DNA of 64,000 bases from Pseudomonas mandelii (GTDB lineage Bacteria > Pseudomonadota > Gammaproteobacteria > Pseudomonadales > Pseudomonadaceae), in assembly GCF_024138395.1 (NCBI RefSeq), contig NZ_JAMYDU010000003.1, positions 310,001-374,000 of the forward strand, read 5' to 3'. The translations under genes and the position numbers were made by a program. Each line of letters begins with the position of its first letter. Position 1 is the first letter of the stretch. The notes beneath the pieces are model-generated. The model had not been told where the DNA came from. It saw only the letters and a program-made list of their open reading frames with translations, and did no database searches. Of this stretch, positions 1 to 10,128 are shown piece after piece.

Positions 1-496
1 CGACAATGGGTTTGAGACCCTGCTTGGCCAGCGTCTCGGCGATCGCATCGCCCTTGTACGCGCCGATCTTGAACTTGCGGGCGTCATCCAGCGTTTCAAG
101 ACTGATCTTGCTGTCAGCCTTGGCCAGCATGATCCAGTCATCCGGACCAATCGGACCGACCCATTTGAATAGCTTTTCGCGGTCCGGCAAACGCGCCATC
201 ACGAACACGCCGTAACCCGGTTTCTCCAGAGCAAGCTTGTAGATTCGCTCCCACGGAAAACGCAGCGTCAGGCTGTAGGTCATGTCCGCGCGCTTGAACA
301 TCTCACGAATGATGTCCACGGCAATGCCGTTGATGTTCTCGTCCTGAGCGAAATTTTTGCCATTCTTCGCCATGTTGTACGGCGGGAAGTTTTCCGTCAG
401 CAGCACCAGGTCGGTGGCGGGATTTTCTGCGGCGCGGGCTCCGTTGACGAGCAACAGAGAAGCGCTGGCGAGGACAAGAAGAAGACGTTTAAGCAT
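1..496 (-). CDS. Periplasmic amino-acid-type solute-binding protein, C-terminal part missing
   Basis: The frame begins with an ATG at 496 and runs off the left edge after about 165 codons, so only the N-terminal part is present. It opens with a Sec signal peptide: a MLKRLLLVLAS start, a hydrophobic core, then an ARA cleavage site near residue 23. A type-3 solute-binding fold follows (LTENFPPYNM, later GIAVDIIREMFKRA). Proteins of this family bind polar amino acids in the periplasm for ABC import, but this subgroup is often encoded without permease genes. It lies downstream of hisF on the same strand with a 73-base gap. The ligand cannot be told from the sequence. Confidence 0.85.
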   Translation of the reverse strand, partial: MLKRLLLVLASASLLLVNGARAAENPATDLVLLTENFPPYNMAKNGKNFAQDENINGIAVDIIREMFKRADMTYSLTLRFPWERIYKLALEKPGYGVFVMARLPDREKLFKWVGPIGPDDWIMLAKADSKISLETLDDARKFKIGAYKGDAIAETLAKQGLKPIV

Positions 497-569
497 GTCG
501 GGCTACCGGAATCCATGGCGTGCTCAAGAGTGCCTTGAGCCCGCCATACTGTCCACTGGCCTGTAGTGT

Positions 570-1340
570 TTAGCGCATCACGATGCCGCGATGAGCCATG
601 TAGGCCTTGGCTTCCTGCACGGTGTATTCGCCGAAGTGGAAAATACTCGCCGCCAGCACTGCGCTGGCGTGGCCTTCGAGAATGCCATCGGCCAAGTGCT
701 GCAAATTGCCGACACCGCCGGACGCGATCACCGGAATCCCCAGCGCATCGCTGATGGCGCGGGTGACGCCCAGGTCGAAGCCGTTTTTCATGCCGTCCTG
801 GTCCATGCTGGTCAGCAGGATTTCACCGGCACCGAGGCCTTCCATCTTCTTCGCCCACTCAACGGCGTCGAGGCCGGTTGGCTTGCGACCGCCATGGGTG
901 AAGATTTCCCAGCGCGGGGTTTCGCCCGGGCCGGAGACCTTCTTCGCGTCGATGGCGACGACGATGCATTGCGAGCCGAAATGCTGGGCCGCTTCGCCGA
1001 CGAATTCCGGGTTGAATACAGCAGCGGTGTTGATCGAGACCTTGTCCGCACCGGCGTTGAGCAAGTTGCGAATGTCCTGCACGGTACGCACGCCGCCGCC
1101 CACGGTCAGCGGGATGAACACCTGGCTGGCCATGCGTTCGACGGTATGCAGCGTGGTGTCGCGACCGTCGACGCTGGCGGTGATGTCGAGAAAGGTAATC
1201 TCGTCGGCACCTTGCTCGTCGTAACGACGGGCGATTTCCACCGGGTCGCCGGCATCGCGAATATTCTCGAACTTGACGCCCTTGACCACCCGGCCGTTAT
1301 CCACGTCCAGGCAAGGGATGATGCGTTTGGCCAGCGCCAT
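570..1340 (-). CDS. hisF: Imidazole glycerol phosphate synthase, cyclase subunit HisF
   Basis: HisF is the (beta/alpha)8-barrel subunit that joins ammonia from HisH to PRFAR, giving IGP and AICAR in histidine synthesis. The 256-residue length is normal. The catalytic aspartates are visible in [10 protein letters not shown] near residue 12 and VVAIDAKKV near residue 131, and the phosphate-binding loops GGGVRT and ASGGVG are intact. It starts 9 bases after the hisA stop, so the two are co-transcribed. It is the last histidine gene of this cluster, and its partner hisH lies two genes upstream. Confidence 0.98.
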   Translation of the reverse strand: MALAKRIIPCLDVDNGRVVKGVKFENIRDAGDPVEIARRYDEQGADEITFLDITASVDGRDTTLHTVERMASQVFIPLTVGGGVRTVQDIRNLLNAGADKVSINTAAVFNPEFVGEAAQHFGSQCIVVAIDAKKVSGPGETPRWEIFTHGGRKPTGLDAVEWAKKMEGLGAGEILLTSMDQDGMKNGFDLGVTRAISDALGIPVIASGGVGNLQHLADGILEGHASAVLAASIFHFGEYTVQEAKAYMAHRGIVMR

Positions 1341-1349
1341 GGTGAGTCC

Positions 1350-2087
1350 TCAGCCTTTGTACGAATCGCAGAAAGCTTGCGCTTCAGCGACATCGAGGGT
1401 GCCTTCGTAAATCGCCCGGCCGGTGATGGCGCCGATGATGCCTGGCGCCTTGGCGTCAAGCAGCGACTTGATGTCACCCAGATTGTGGATACCGCCGGAA
1501 GCGATCACTGGAATCTTCGTCGCAGCAGCCAGGGCGGCGGTGTACGAAACGTTGCAGCCCTGCATCATGCCGTCTTTGGCGATGTCGGTATAAACGATCG
1601 CGGACACACCGTCGGCTTCGAATTGCCTGGCCAGGTCGATCACCTGGATGGTGCTGATTTCAGCCCAGCCGTCAGTGGCGACAAAACCGTCTTTGGCATC
1701 CAGACCGACGATCACTTTGCCCGGGAACGCGCGGCAGGCTTGCGCAACGAAAGCCGGATCTTTCACGGCTTTGGTGCCGATGATCACGTAGCTCACGCCC
1801 GCTTTGACGTAGTGTTCAATGGTTTCCAGCGAGCGGATACCGCCGCCGATCTGAATCGGCAGGTTCGGGTAGCGCTTGGCGATGGCGGTGACCACTTCGC
1901 CGTTGACCGGCTGGCCTTCGAAGGCACCGTTCAGGTCGACCAGATGCAGACGGCGGCAACCGCCTTCCACCCACTTGGCAGCCATGCTCACCGGGTCATC
2001 GGAGAACACCGTGGAATCTTCCATGCGGCCCTGGCGCAGACGAACACAGGCACCGTCTTTAAGATCGATAGCGGGAATAATCAGCAT
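1350..2087 (-). CDS. hisA: ProFAR isomerase HisA
   Basis: HisA performs the Amadori rearrangement of ProFAR to PRFAR, the substrate of HisHF. The start is placed at the ATG at 2087 ([12 protein letters not shown]), which gives 245 residues and the normal family N-terminus. An upstream in-frame codon would add five residues with no family support. Catalytic aspartates are seen in AIDLKDG near residue 8 and in the TDIAKDG motif about residue 130, and GGGIRS is the phosphate loop. It follows a DUF2164 gene with a 42-base gap and precedes hisF by 9 bases. Confidence 0.97.
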   Translation of the reverse strand: MLIIPAIDLKDGACVRLRQGRMEDSTVFSDDPVSMAAKWVEGGCRRLHLVDLNGAFEGQPVNGEVVTAIAKRYPNLPIQIGGGIRSLETIEHYVKAGVSYVIIGTKAVKDPAFVAQACRAFPGKVIVGLDAKDGFVATDGWAEISTIQVIDLARQFEADGVSAIVYTDIAKDGMMQGCNVSYTAALAAATKIPVIASGGIHNLGDIKSLLDAKAPGIIGAITGRAIYEGTLDVAEAQAFCDSYKG

Positions 2088-2129
2088 CTGGCAAACCTTC
2101 AAATTCGAGTATTCAGCTTCGCTCGGAAA

Positions 2130-2387
2130 TCAGTTTTTCTCGAGCGCCCACAGGTCGCTTTCGATGCTTTCGAACCTCTCTTTGAGGTGCGTCTGCACAT
2201 CGAAAATCGCCCTGTTGTAATAGTGCGGAGCAATTTCGCGGGTAAACAGCTCAAGGATTTCAGCCGCTTCGAACGAACCCAGGTCCAGCTCGAAACGGTC
2301 CTCCATGAAGCGTTTGATCTTGTGATTGGCCTCGTTCTCCTGCTCGGGAGTGAGGGTCAGGATCGGCGGCTTCTTTTTGGCAGCCAT
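2130..2387 (-). CDS. DUF2164 family protein within the his cluster
   Basis: This 85-residue protein has the DUF2164 pattern: a lysine-rich start (MAAKKKPP), a helical middle with NHKIKRFMEDRFELDLG, and an aromatic tail (HYYNRAIFDVQ). It is highly charged and has no signal peptide or membrane segment, so it should be cytoplasmic. It begins immediately after the hisH stop with no gap and is read in the same direction as the histidine genes, so it is almost certainly co-transcribed with them. I know of no established function. Its location suggests either a link to histidine synthesis or passive hitch-hiking. Confidence 0.88.
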   Translation of the reverse strand: MAAKKKPPILTLTPEQENEANHKIKRFMEDRFELDLGSFEAAEILELFTREIAPHYYNRAIFDVQTHLKERFESIESDLWALEKN

Positions 2388-3026
2388 TTACCAGCGACCA
2401 TCCCACGCAGCGAAGTTCTGCAGCAATTGCAGGCCATGGGTATGGCTCTTCTCCGGGTGGAACTGCACGGCAAAACGCGAGCCGTCGGCCAGCGCTGCGG
2501 CGAAATCGACACCGTAGTGACCGCTACCCACCACCTGCCGCGCATTGCCGGCAGCGATGTAGTAGCTGTGCACGAAGTAAAAACGCGCCAGGTCCGGAAT
2601 GTTGTGCCACAGCGGGTGTTCTACTGTCTGTTTCACTTCGTTCCAGCCCATGTGCGGCACTTTCAAGTGTTCGCCATCTTCGTGCAGATCTTTGCCGAAG
2701 AACTTCACCTGGCCTGGAAACAGGCCGATGCAGTCCACGCCGTTGTTCTCTTCGCTGCTGTCGAGCAAGGCTTGCATGCCGACGCAGATGCCGAGGAACG
2801 GACGGTCCTGGCTGACTTCATGCACTAGCGAGTCGAAGCCCAGGCGACGGATCTCCGCCATGCAATCGCGAATTGCACCGACGCCGGGGAATACCACGCG
2901 ATCGGCTTCGCGAATCACATCGGCATCGCTGGTGATCAGAACCTTGCCGGCACCGACGTGCTCGAGGGCCTTGGCCACCGAGTGCAGGTTGCCCATGCCG
3001 TAATCGATAACCGCGACCGTCTGCAT
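2388..3026 (-). CDS. hisH: Imidazole glycerol phosphate synthase, glutaminase subunit HisH
   Basis: HisH is the class I glutamine amidotransferase that supplies ammonia to HisF. At 212 residues it has the usual length. The nucleophile cysteine lies in [10 protein letters not shown] near residue 83 and the His-Glu pair in VQFHPEKS near the C terminus. The N-terminal [12 protein letters not shown] is typical. Its ATG overlaps the hisB stop by one base (TAATG arrangement), consistent with translational coupling. Confidence 0.98.
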   Translation of the reverse strand: MQTVAVIDYGMGNLHSVAKALEHVGAGKVLITSDADVIREADRVVFPGVGAIRDCMAEIRRLGFDSLVHEVSQDRPFLGICVGMQALLDSSEENNGVDCIGLFPGQVKFFGKDLHEDGEHLKVPHMGWNEVKQTVEHPLWHNIPDLARFYFVHSYYIAAGNARQVVGSGHYGVDFAAALADGSRFAVQFHPEKSHTHGLQLLQNFAAWDGRW

Positions 3027-3619
3027 TACAGAACGCCTTTGGTCGACGGCATCTGACCGGCCATGCGGTCATCCAGCTCCACAGCCATGCGCAGGGCGCG
3101 GCCGAAAGCCTTGAATACGGTTTCGATCTGGTGGTGGGTGTTGTGCCCACGCAGATTGTCGATGTGCAGGGTGACGTTGGCATGGTTGACGAAGCCCTGG
3201 AAAAATTCCTGGAACAGGTCAACGTCGAAACCGCCGACGGTCGCGCGGGTATAAGGAACATGCATCTGCAAGCCAGGACGGCCGGAAAAGTCGATCACCA
3301 CACGCGACAGCGCTTCATCGAGCGGCACGTAGGCGTGGCCGTAGCGACGGATGCCTTTCTTGTCGCCGATGGCTTTGGTGAAGGCCTGACCCAGGGTGAT
3401 ACCGACGTCTTCCACCGTGTGGTGGTCGTCGATATGCAGGTCGCCCTTGCTGACAATATCCAGGTCGATCAGCCCGTGACGGGCGATCTGGTCCAGCATG
3501 TGCTCAAGAAAAGGTACACCGATATCAAATCGGGCCTTTCCGGTGCCATCCAGGTTGATCGAGGCTTTGATCTGGGTTTCCAGAGTGTCGCGCTCGACAG
3601 ACGCCATACGTTCGGCCAT
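3026..3619 (-). CDS. hisB: Imidazoleglycerol-phosphate dehydratase HisB (monofunctional)
   Basis: HisB dehydrates IGP to imidazole-acetol phosphate. The start chosen at 3619 ([12 protein letters not shown]) gives 197 residues, as in other pseudomonads. A longer frame reaching 3859 would run into a repeat element. The metal-binding histidine motifs DDHHTVED and THHQIE are present. There is no N-terminal histidinol-phosphatase domain, unlike the bifunctional E. coli enzyme. It is the first gene of the cluster hisB-hisH-DUF2164-hisA-hisF. Confidence 0.97.
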   Translation of the reverse strand: MAERMASVERDTLETQIKASINLDGTGKARFDIGVPFLEHMLDQIARHGLIDLDIVSKGDLHIDDHHTVEDVGITLGQAFTKAIGDKKGIRRYGHAYVPLDEALSRVVIDFSGRPGLQMHVPYTRATVGGFDVDLFQEFFQGFVNHANVTLHIDNLRGHNTHHQIETVFKAFGRALRMAVELDDRMAGQMPSTKGVL

Positions 3620-3768
3620 CACCAGCTCCGCAAAAATCATTGGGGCGAAAAAGGCAGCCATTATAGGGTCGCGGGCGCTAAACAGAAACACGAGAGGTGA
3701 TATCACTGACGGAGTGAATTCAGAGCCGCCAGCGATGTACATGTCAGTACAAGTACCCCAAGACCACT

Positions 3769-3878
3769 GATCGCTCCCACGCTCTGCGTGGGAGTGCAGC
3801 CCTGGACGCTCCGCGTCCGCTCTGGATGTGACACGGAGCGTCACGGGAGGCGTTCCCACGCAGAGCGTGGGAACGATC
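3769..3878. repeat. REP-like inverted repeat, family A, copy 1
   Basis: The element starts with GATCG and ends with CGATC. Its arms carry CCCACGCTCTGCGTGGG, itself a palindrome, and an inner GACGCTCCGCGTC-type palindrome. The same layout recurs at 31466-31568 and 50352-50454, and a half copy lies at 58278-58328. All copies are intergenic. This is the style of short palindromic repeat common in fluorescent pseudomonads, mobilised by RAYT-type transposases encoded elsewhere. Here it sits between the convergent-side end of the MFS gene and the start of hisB. Confidence 0.85.
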
Positions 3879-3891
3879 CGTTACGGGAAGC

Positions 3892-5553
3892 TTACTGGAA
3901 GAGAACCGCTGTTTTCTGCAGCGTCACCCACACACCCCACGCCAACGGAATACCCACCACCAGCCACGCAGCCACCGCCAACGGCTTGGTGCCTGCGTCC
4001 GCTTTCCACTCCAGCACGGTGCTGGCGTCAGCACCCTTGTCGTGGCCCAGCGCCTGTTCGGCCGCCAGTTCAGCGTCGCTCATGAAGTACTTGTCGGCCA
4101 CCGGGCGAACCATCAGGTTGCACAGGAAACCCAGCACCAGCAGGCCCGCGAGGATGTACAGGGTGATGTCGTAAGCCGCCGCACGTTCAACGCCGATGCT
4201 CAGTTGATATTCACGCAGGTAGTTCACCAACACCGGCCCCAACACACCCGCCGCCGCCCACGCCGTCAGCAGACGACCGTGGATTGCGCCGACCATTTGC
4301 GTGCCGAACAAGTCAGCCAGGTAAGCCGGCACCGTCGCAAAACCACCGCCGTACATCGACAGGATGATGCAGAACGCCGCCACGAACAGCGCAACGCTGC
4401 CCAGGTGACCGAGGTTAGGGATCAGCGCGTACAGCGCGAAACCGAGGGCGAAGAACACAAAATAAGTGTTTTTGCGACCCAGATAATCCGAGAACGAAGC
4501 CCAGAAGAACCGGCCACCAATGTTGAACAGGCTCAGCAAACCGGTGAAACCGGCAGCGATCGCCGCGATCGAGGCCAGTTGACCAGCGTCCAGTTGACCA
4601 AATAGCAGATCAACACCGATCAGTTTGCCCCCGAACACTTCCTGCAACAGCGGCGAAGCCATGCCGAGGATGCCGATACCGGCGGATACGTTCAGGCACA
4701 GCACCAGCCACACCAGACGGAATTGCGGGGTCTTCCACGCCACATTCACGTGGACGTGACGGTGAGTGATCATCGCGTTCGAAGCTTTTTTCGCCGGAGC
4801 AGTCCAGCCTTCAGGCTTCCAGCCAGTTGGCGGAACGCGGTAGGACAGCGCGCCACCGATCATGAACACGAAGTAGATCGCGGCCATCACCAGGAAACTC
4901 TGCCATACGCCCACGCTGGTTGGCGAAGCGAAGTGGCCCATCAGCGCTGCGGCCAGAGGAGCACCGACCATCGCACCACCACCGAAGCCCATGATCGCCA
5001 TGCCTGTGGCCATGCCGCGCTTGTCCGGGAACCACTTGATCAGGGTCGAGACCGGCGAGATGTAACCCAGGCCCAGGCCGATACCGCCAATGACCCCGGA
5101 GCCGATCCACATCAGCCAGATCTGGTGGGTATAGACCCCCAGCGCCGAAATCAGCAGACCGCCACACCAGCACAGTGCCGACACCACACCGGCCTTGCGA
5201 GGACCTGCGTGTTCCAGCCAGCCGCCCCAGATCGCTGCCGAGCAGCCAAGGAAGATGAAGAACAGGGTATAGATCCAGCCGAGCATCGAGATCGGCCAGT
5301 CGCATTGAGACGTAAAGACTTGAGCGATGAAGCTCATGTCCGGCGCGCAGGTCACTGCCTTGGTGACGCCCAAGGCTTTGGACAACGGCAACCAGAACAC
5401 CGAAAAGCCGTAGGCCATGCCGATGCACAGGTGGATGGCCAGAGCGGCCGGTGGAACCAGCCAACGGTTAAAACCGGGCTTGGCGATGATGCGCTCCTTG
5501 GACAGGAACGCGGGCTGGTCGGCAAAGTCGTCCGCCGTGATGCTCGTGGTCAT
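3892..5553 (-). CDS. MFS transporter of the oxalate/formate antiporter (OFA) type
   Basis: This 553-residue inner-membrane carrier has twelve predicted MFS helices. It shows the OFA-type start (WLVPPAALAIHLCIGMAYGF) and the conserved MFS loop WFPDKRGMATGMAIMGFG near residues 175-195. An insertion of about 35 residues lies between helices 1 and 2. The C terminus carries one further hydrophobic segment (AVAAWLVVGIPLAWGVWVTL, about residues 525-545) that in related bacteria can be a separate small subunit. Oxalate/formate exchange is only one possibility; the substrate is unknown. A GGGGGAAA ribosome-binding site precedes the ATG. It is monocistronic. Confidence 0.9.
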   Translation of the reverse strand: MTTSITADDFADQPAFLSKERIIAKPGFNRWLVPPAALAIHLCIGMAYGFSVFWLPLSKALGVTKAVTCAPDMSFIAQVFTSQCDWPISMLGWIYTLFFIFLGCSAAIWGGWLEHAGPRKAGVVSALCWCGGLLISALGVYTHQIWLMWIGSGVIGGIGLGLGYISPVSTLIKWFPDKRGMATGMAIMGFGGGAMVGAPLAAALMGHFASPTSVGVWQSFLVMAAIYFVFMIGGALSYRVPPTGWKPEGWTAPAKKASNAMITHRHVHVNVAWKTPQFRLVWLVLCLNVSAGIGILGMASPLLQEVFGGKLIGVDLLFGQLDAGQLASIAAIAAGFTGLLSLFNIGGRFFWASFSDYLGRKNTYFVFFALGFALYALIPNLGHLGSVALFVAAFCIILSMYGGGFATVPAYLADLFGTQMVGAIHGRLLTAWAAAGVLGPVLVNYLREYQLSIGVERAAAYDITLYILAGLLVLGFLCNLMVRPVADKYFMSDAELAAEQALGHDKGADASTVLEWKADAGTKPLAVAAWLVVGIPLAWGVWVTLQKTAVLFQ

Positions 5554-5813
5554 GGTGTTTCCCCCAATTATTAGTATTTGTTCGCCAGCCGTACTTCACC
5601 CCCAGCCTTTATGCACGCAGGCATGACTGTTTTTAGGTGAAGCTCCATTTTGGTGCGACATCACGTCCCGGAAGGGACGGGCGAACGGGCAGAGGTTACC
5701 ATTTGCACGTGACAGAAAAACCAAACTGATATCACCTTTTTGTATGTCGTCTGTTCTCGTACAACCGCAACAAAATGTTTTTTCACGCGGATTAACTTTT
5801 CAAAGGAAGCGCC

Positions 5814-6218
5814 ATGCCGATCGTTGTCGAGCTGCTGAACCAAGCCACTTATCAGGATCAGCAAGATCTGCAGAAGATCTACCGCGACGCCCCGGATTGG
5901 CTGTTTGCGCCATTCGCAGGGGACATGCAGCTGATCGAAGACTGCCTGCAGGACGGTTCGCTGATTGCCGGACGCTTTAATGATCGGCTATTGGGCGCCG
6001 CACGCTTGCAACGGCACCAGGACATCTGGCATTTGTCCCATTTATGCGTACGAAAAATCACCCGTCATCGTGGCGTTGCCGAGCGTCTGGTGAACGAAGC
6101 GCAAAAAATGGCCTCGCAATCGGGCGCGACATTGCGACTGTTGGCGCCTGCCGGGCACCTCGAAGCTCAAGCGCTGGCGGCTAAGCTGAAGGTAGCGCTG
6201 GATGAGCTCCCGACGTGA
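5814..6218 (+). CDS. PanZ-like GNAT-fold acetyl-CoA sensor
   Basis: This 134-residue protein has a compact GNAT fold with an acetyl-CoA loop region (HLCVRKITRHRGVAERLVNEA, about residues 75-95). It resembles the PanZ/PanM family. In enterobacteria PanZ binds acetyl-CoA and the aspartate decarboxylase PanD, promotes PanD maturation, and thereby tunes pantothenate and CoA supply. No panD lies nearby, and many Pseudomonas PanD systems differ, so a role in CoA control is inferred from the family. AAAGGAAG is a good ribosome-binding site before the ATG. Confidence 0.78.
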   Translation: MPIVVELLNQATYQDQQDLQKIYRDAPDWLFAPFAGDMQLIEDCLQDGSLIAGRFNDRLLGAARLQRHQDIWHLSHLCVRKITRHRGVAERLVNEAQKMASQSGATLRLLAPAGHLEAQALAAKLKVALDELPT

Positions 6219-6295
6219 TCGCTGAACGATCGGCCACTTCGGAGCGCTATACTCCCCGGCTAAATTTCGAATTCGACTAATACAAGGACTCGCCC

Positions 6296-8530
6296 ATGAA
6301 AGCGTTCGGCAAAATCCTGGGTCTGGTACTTCTCGGGCTGTTGCTGATCATTGTGGCGCTGGGCTTTGCCCTGACCCACCTCTTCGATCCCAACGACTAT
6401 AAAGACGAGATTCGCCAGATTGCCCGCGACAAGGCCCACATCGAGCTGACGCTCAATGGCGATATCGGCTGGAGCCTGTTTCCCTGGCTGGGCCTGGAAT
6501 TGCACGAAGCCAGTGTTGCAACCCTGGCCAAGCCTGCCGAGCCGTTTGCTGACTTGCAGATGCTCGGCCTGTCAGTCCGCGTGATTCCGTTGCTGCGCCG
6601 CGAAGTGCAGATGAGTGATGTGCGCGTCGAAGGCCTGAACCTGCGCCTGAATCGCGACAAGAACGGCCACGGTAACTGGGAAGACATCGGCAAGGCCCCG
6701 GCGCCTGCCACCCCGAGCACCTCGGCCACGCCGCCCGCCGCTACCGGCGAACCTGCGCCAACAACTACCGCTCAGGCAGAAAAACCGGCCCAGCCGATCC
6801 GTCTGGACATCGACAGCCTGACCGTCAATAACGCCCGCGTTGCATACAGCGACGAGAGAACCGGCAAGCAGTTCAGCGCCGAAAGCATCCAGCTGAGCAC
6901 TGGTCCGGTACATGATTCGACCAACATTCCGGTCAAACTCACCGCGTTCCTCGGTACTAACCAACCAGTTCTGCGGGTGCGGACGGAGCTGGCCGGCGAG
7001 TTGCGTTTCGAGCGTGCGCTGCAACGCTACAAATTCGAAGACATGAAACTCTCCGGTGAAGTCGCTGGCGATCCACTGCAAGGCAAGACCATGACCTTCG
7101 CCGCGCAAGGTCAGCTGCTGCTGGACAGGGCTGCCAACGTCGCCGAATGGACCGGCATCAAAATCTCCGCCAACCAACTGCGCGCCTTGGGTGAACTGAA
7201 GGCCAACGACCTCGACAAAACCCCGCAAATCAGCGGCGGCCTGTCGATTGCTCAATTCGATCTGGCGAAATTCGTCGACAGCATCGGCCAGAAACTCCCG
7301 GCGATGGCCGAAGGCAGCCTGAGCAAAGTCGAATTGGCCAGCCAGGTTACCGGCACGCCGACCAGTTTGTCCCTCGATAACCTCAACCTGAAACTCGACG
7401 ACAGCACTTTCAGCGGCCGCATCGCTGTCGAGGACTTCGCCAAGCAATCGCTGCGCATGAACCTCAAGGCTGACACCTTCAGCGTCGATCGTTACTTGCC
7501 GCCAAAATCCGCCCAAGCCAACAGCGCGAAGCAGGTGCGTCAGGCCGAAGTGACCAACACAGAGAGCGAGGCCATGGCTGGCGCGGGCAGTTCACCGCTG
7601 CCCCCCTCACCGACCAAAGGCCCGTGGAGCACCGAGCGCCTGTTGCCGGTAGAGCGTCTGAGCAAACTCGACGTGAACGCCGACCTGACCTTCGGCCAGC
7701 TGACCCTCGACAAACTGCCGATTCAGAATGCTGCACTCAAAGCCACAGGCCAAGGCGGCCTGCTGACCCTGGAGAACCTGCGCGGCGACCTGTACGACGG
7801 CAACTTCGAAGCCAAAGGTACCCTGGACGTGCGCCAGCAAGTGCCGGCGCTGAACATGCAGACGCGCATCAGTAAAGTGCCTGTAGAAAAAATCCTCGAA
7901 AGCCAGGGGAAAAATCCACCGGTCCAAGGCCTGGTTACGCTCGATAGCGCGCTGACCAGCAGCGGCAATAGCCAGAGCGTGTTGATCGACAACCTCAACG
8001 GCAATGCCAGTTTCGTCATCAACAACGGCGTGCTGCTCAATGCCAACCTTGAGCAGCAACTGTGCAAAGGCATCGCCACCCTGAATCGCAAAACCCTCAC
8101 CGGCGAGCCACGGGGCAAGGACACACCGTTCGAAGAACTCAAGGGCAACCTGACCTTGCGCAACGGCGTGGCCAGTAACCCCGACCTGAAAGTGCGCATC
8201 CCGGGCATGACCGTCAACGGTAACGGCGACATCGACCTGCGGGTGCTGGGCATGGATTACCGCGTCGGCGTGATCGTCGAAGGCGACAAGAGCGACATGC
8301 CGGACCCGGCCTGCCAGGTCAGCGAGCGCTTCGTCGGCATCGAGTGGCCACTGCGCTGCCGTGGGCCGCTGGAACTGGGCGCCAAGGCTTGTCGCCTCGA
8401 CAACGAACGCATGGGACAAGTCGCGAGCAAACTGGCTGGCGAACGGATCAGCGAAAAAATCGACGAGAAGCTTGGCGATAAAGTCAGCCCGGAACTGAAA
8501 AACGCGCTCAAGGGGCTGTTCAAGCGATGA
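6296..8530 (+). CDS. AsmA family inner-membrane protein
   Basis: The 744-residue protein has one N-terminal transmembrane segment (residues 6-29). A long periplasmic beta-rich region of the AsmA type follows ([10 protein letters not shown] at about 35). A Pro/Ala/Thr-rich low-complexity linker occupies about residues 137-165. The conserved AsmA C-terminal block (about residues 520-700) includes [16 protein letters not shown] and a cysteine-containing CRGPL stretch. AsmA-like proteins are thought to bridge the periplasm and carry phospholipid to the outer membrane. Its stop overlaps the mutY start by 4 bases (ATGA). AsmA-mutY-yggX is a recurrent Pseudomonas operon. Confidence 0.93.
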   Translation: MKAFGKILGLVLLGLLLIIVALGFALTHLFDPNDYKDEIRQIARDKAHIELTLNGDIGWSLFPWLGLELHEASVATLAKPAEPFADLQMLGLSVRVIPLLRREVQMSDVRVEGLNLRLNRDKNGHGNWEDIGKAPAPATPSTSATPPAATGEPAPTTTAQAEKPAQPIRLDIDSLTVNNARVAYSDERTGKQFSAESIQLSTGPVHDSTNIPVKLTAFLGTNQPVLRVRTELAGELRFERALQRYKFEDMKLSGEVAGDPLQGKTMTFAAQGQLLLDRAANVAEWTGIKISANQLRALGELKANDLDKTPQISGGLSIAQFDLAKFVDSIGQKLPAMAEGSLSKVELASQVTGTPTSLSLDNLNLKLDDSTFSGRIAVEDFAKQSLRMNLKADTFSVDRYLPPKSAQANSAKQVRQAEVTNTESEAMAGAGSSPLPPSPTKGPWSTERLLPVERLSKLDVNADLTFGQLTLDKLPIQNAALKATGQGGLLTLENLRGDLYDGNFEAKGTLDVRQQVPALNMQTRISKVPVEKILESQGKNPPVQGLVTLDSALTSSGNSQSVLIDNLNGNASFVINNGVLLNANLEQQLCKGIATLNRKTLTGEPRGKDTPFEELKGNLTLRNGVASNPDLKVRIPGMTVNGNGDIDLRVLGMDYRVGVIVEGDKSDMPDPACQVSERFVGIEWPLRCRGPLELGAKACRLDNERMGQVASKLAGERISEKIDEKLGDKVSPELKNALKGLFKR

Positions 8531-9594
8531 GAGCCGAGCAGTTTTCAACAGCGGTGCTGGATTGGTACGACCGCCACGGCCGCCACGATTTGCCTTGGCA
8601 GCAGGGCATCACCCCTTATCGGGTGTGGGTTTCGGAAATCATGTTGCAGCAAACCCAGGTCAGCACTGTGCTGAACTACTTCGACCGTTTCATGGCTTCG
8701 TTGCCGACGGTCGAAGCCCTGGCCGCCGCGCCGGAAGACGAAGTGCTGCACCTGTGGACCGGTCTCGGTTACTACACCCGCGCGCGCAACTTGCAGAAGA
8801 CCGCGAAGATTGTCGTTGCCGAATATGGCGGCGAGTTTCCCCGTGATGTGGAAAAGCTCACCGATCTGCCGGGTATCGGCCTGTCCACCGCCGGCGCGAT
8901 TGCCAGCCTGAGCATGGGCCTGCGGGCGCCGATCCTCGATGGCAACGTCAAACGCGTGCTGGCGCGCTTTACCGCGCAAGAGGGTTATCCGGGCGACCCC
9001 AAGGTTGCCAAACAGCTGTGGGCCAACGCTGAGCGCTTCACGCCACAGACCCGTGTCAACGCCTACACCCAGGCGATGATGGACCTGGGCGCCACACTCT
9101 GCACCCGCAGCAAACCGAGCTGTCTGCTCTGCCCGCTGGAAAAGGGTTGCGAGGCGCATATGCTTGGCCTGGAAACCCGCTACCCGATTCCCAAACCGCG
9201 CAAAGCCGTGCCACAGAAGCGCACGCTGATGCCGATGCTCGCCAATGGCGAAGGGGCGATTCTGCTTTACCGTCGCCCTTCCACGGGCCTGTGGGGCGGT
9301 CTCTGGAGCCTGCCGGAACTCGACGACCTCGACGACCTGCAACATCTGGCTTCACAGCATTCGCTGGAATTGGGCACCCAACAGGCACTGCCAAGCCTGG
9401 TGCACACCTTCAGCCACTTTCAGTTATCCATCGAACCCTGGCTGGTTCAGGTCCAGGAGGCCGGCCATCACGTGGCCGAGGCCGACTGGCTCTGGTATAA
9501 CCTCGCCACCCCGCCGCGCCTGGGCCTTGCCGCCCCGGTCAAAACCTTGCTCGAACGCGCGGCCGCCGTATTGAACGCAGGAGAGTCGTCATGA
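8527..9594 (+). CDS. mutY: A/G-specific adenine DNA glycosylase MutY
   Basis: MutY removes adenine mispaired with 8-oxoguanine. The HhH-GPD fold is evident: the hairpin [14 protein letters not shown] around residue 118, and the catalytic aspartate in [12 protein letters not shown] around residue 138. Four cysteines in the C-x6-C-x2-C-x5-C arrangement (about residues 192-208) bind the 4Fe-4S cluster. The C-terminal third is the Nudix-like domain that recognises 8-oxoG ([19 protein letters not shown]). It overlaps both the AsmA gene and yggX by four bases, so it is translationally coupled on both sides. Confidence 0.98.
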   Translation: MRAEQFSTAVLDWYDRHGRHDLPWQQGITPYRVWVSEIMLQQTQVSTVLNYFDRFMASLPTVEALAAAPEDEVLHLWTGLGYYTRARNLQKTAKIVVAEYGGEFPRDVEKLTDLPGIGLSTAGAIASLSMGLRAPILDGNVKRVLARFTAQEGYPGDPKVAKQLWANAERFTPQTRVNAYTQAMMDLGATLCTRSKPSCLLCPLEKGCEAHMLGLETRYPIPKPRKAVPQKRTLMPMLANGEGAILLYRRPSTGLWGGLWSLPELDDLDDLQHLASQHSLELGTQQALPSLVHTFSHFQLSIEPWLVQVQEAGHHVAEADWLWYNLATPPRLGLAAPVKTLLERAAAVLNAGESS

Positions 9595-9863
9595 CCCGCA
9601 CCATCAAGTGCCGCAAGTACAAAGAAGAATTGCCCGCCCTGGAGCGCGCTCCATTTCCGGGTGCAAAAGGTCAGGACATTTTTGACCATGTCTCGGCCAA
9701 GGCCTGGGCGGACTGGCAGAAACACCAGACCCTGCTGATCAACGAAAAACGCCTGAACATGATGAACGCCGAAGACCGCAAATACCTTCAGGGCGAGATG
9801 GACAAGTTCTTTTCCGGCGAGGAATACGCCAAGGCCGAAGGCTACGTTCCGCCGGCTGAATAA
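9591..9863 (+). CDS. yggX: Fe(II)-trafficking / oxidative damage protection protein YggX
   Basis: The 90-residue protein is a clear YggX. It begins [18 protein letters not shown], with the single conserved cysteine at residue 7, and continues [18 protein letters not shown] and [16 protein letters not shown]. YggX protects labile Fe-S clusters and is linked to iron handling in the cytosol. Overlap with mutY, itself a Fe-S enzyme acting on oxidised DNA, makes a coherent oxidative-damage operon. A short CCCG-T6-CGGG hairpin just after the stop could be a weak terminator. Confidence 0.97.
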   Translation: MTRTIKCRKYKEELPALERAPFPGAKGQDIFDHVSAKAWADWQKHQTLLINEKRLNMMNAEDRKYLQGEMDKFFSGEEYAKAEGYVPPAE

Positions 9864-9927
9864 TCCCGTTTTTTCGGGGGGCGGATCGTAAGCGACGGTA
9901 ATAATTAAAATTTTTTTGAAAACTTTC

Positions 9928-9956
9928 TTGACGACCCCCTGAAAAACCAGTTTAAT
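9928..9956 (+). promoter_or_regulatory. Sigma-70 promoter of tRNA-Phe
   Basis: A TTGACG -35 box at 9928-9933 and a TTTAAT -10 box at 9951-9956 are separated by 17 bases. The predicted start is just ahead of the mature tRNA 5' end at 9967. An A/T-rich run at 9901-9926 immediately upstream could act as an UP element, as is usual for stable RNA promoters. Confidence 0.75.
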
Positions 9957-9966
9957 GCGCCCCGTT

Positions 9967-10042
9967 GCCCAGATAGCTCAGTCGGTAGAGCAGGGGATTG
10001 AAAATCCCCGTGTCGGCGGTTCGATTCCGTCTCTGGGCACCA
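9967..10042 (+). tRNA. tRNA-Phe (GAA)
   Basis: This is a 76-base cloverleaf with encoded CCA. The acceptor stem GCCCAGA pairs with TCTGGGC, the D-loop is AGCTCAGTCGGTAGAGC, and the T-loop is GGTTCGATTCC. The anticodon stem GGGGA/TCCCC holds the loop TTGAAAA with anticodon GAA at 10000-10002. It has its own promoter and terminator. Confidence 0.98.
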
Positions 10043-10050
10043 AATACCGA

Positions 10051-10083
10051 AAACCCTGAATCGCAAGATTCAGGGTTTTTTTT
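10051..10083 (+). terminator. Rho-independent terminator of tRNA-Phe
   Basis: An 11-base stem, AACCCTGAATC with GATTCAGGGTT, encloses the loop GCAA and ends in a run of eight T. It starts eight bases after the tRNA CCA end. Confidence 0.9.
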
Positions 10084-10128
10084 ATGCCCGCGATTTGATC
10101 AGGCATCGAGCAAGTCGTCTCTCTTGGG

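Noticed and set aside
591..2828. A 745-codon plus-strand frame across hisF, hisA, DUF2164 and hisH
   Set aside because: It lies wholly antisense to four well identified genes and has no family likeness; long antisense frames are common at this GC content.
3769..3878. A CRISPR array at the repeated palindromes
   Set aside because: The repeats are inverted pairs scattered one per locus, with no regular direct repeat-spacer pattern and no cas genes.
5661..5864. A 67-codon minus-strand frame between the MFS and PanZ-like genes
   Set aside because: It overlaps the start of the PanZ-like gene, shows no translation signal and has no family likeness.
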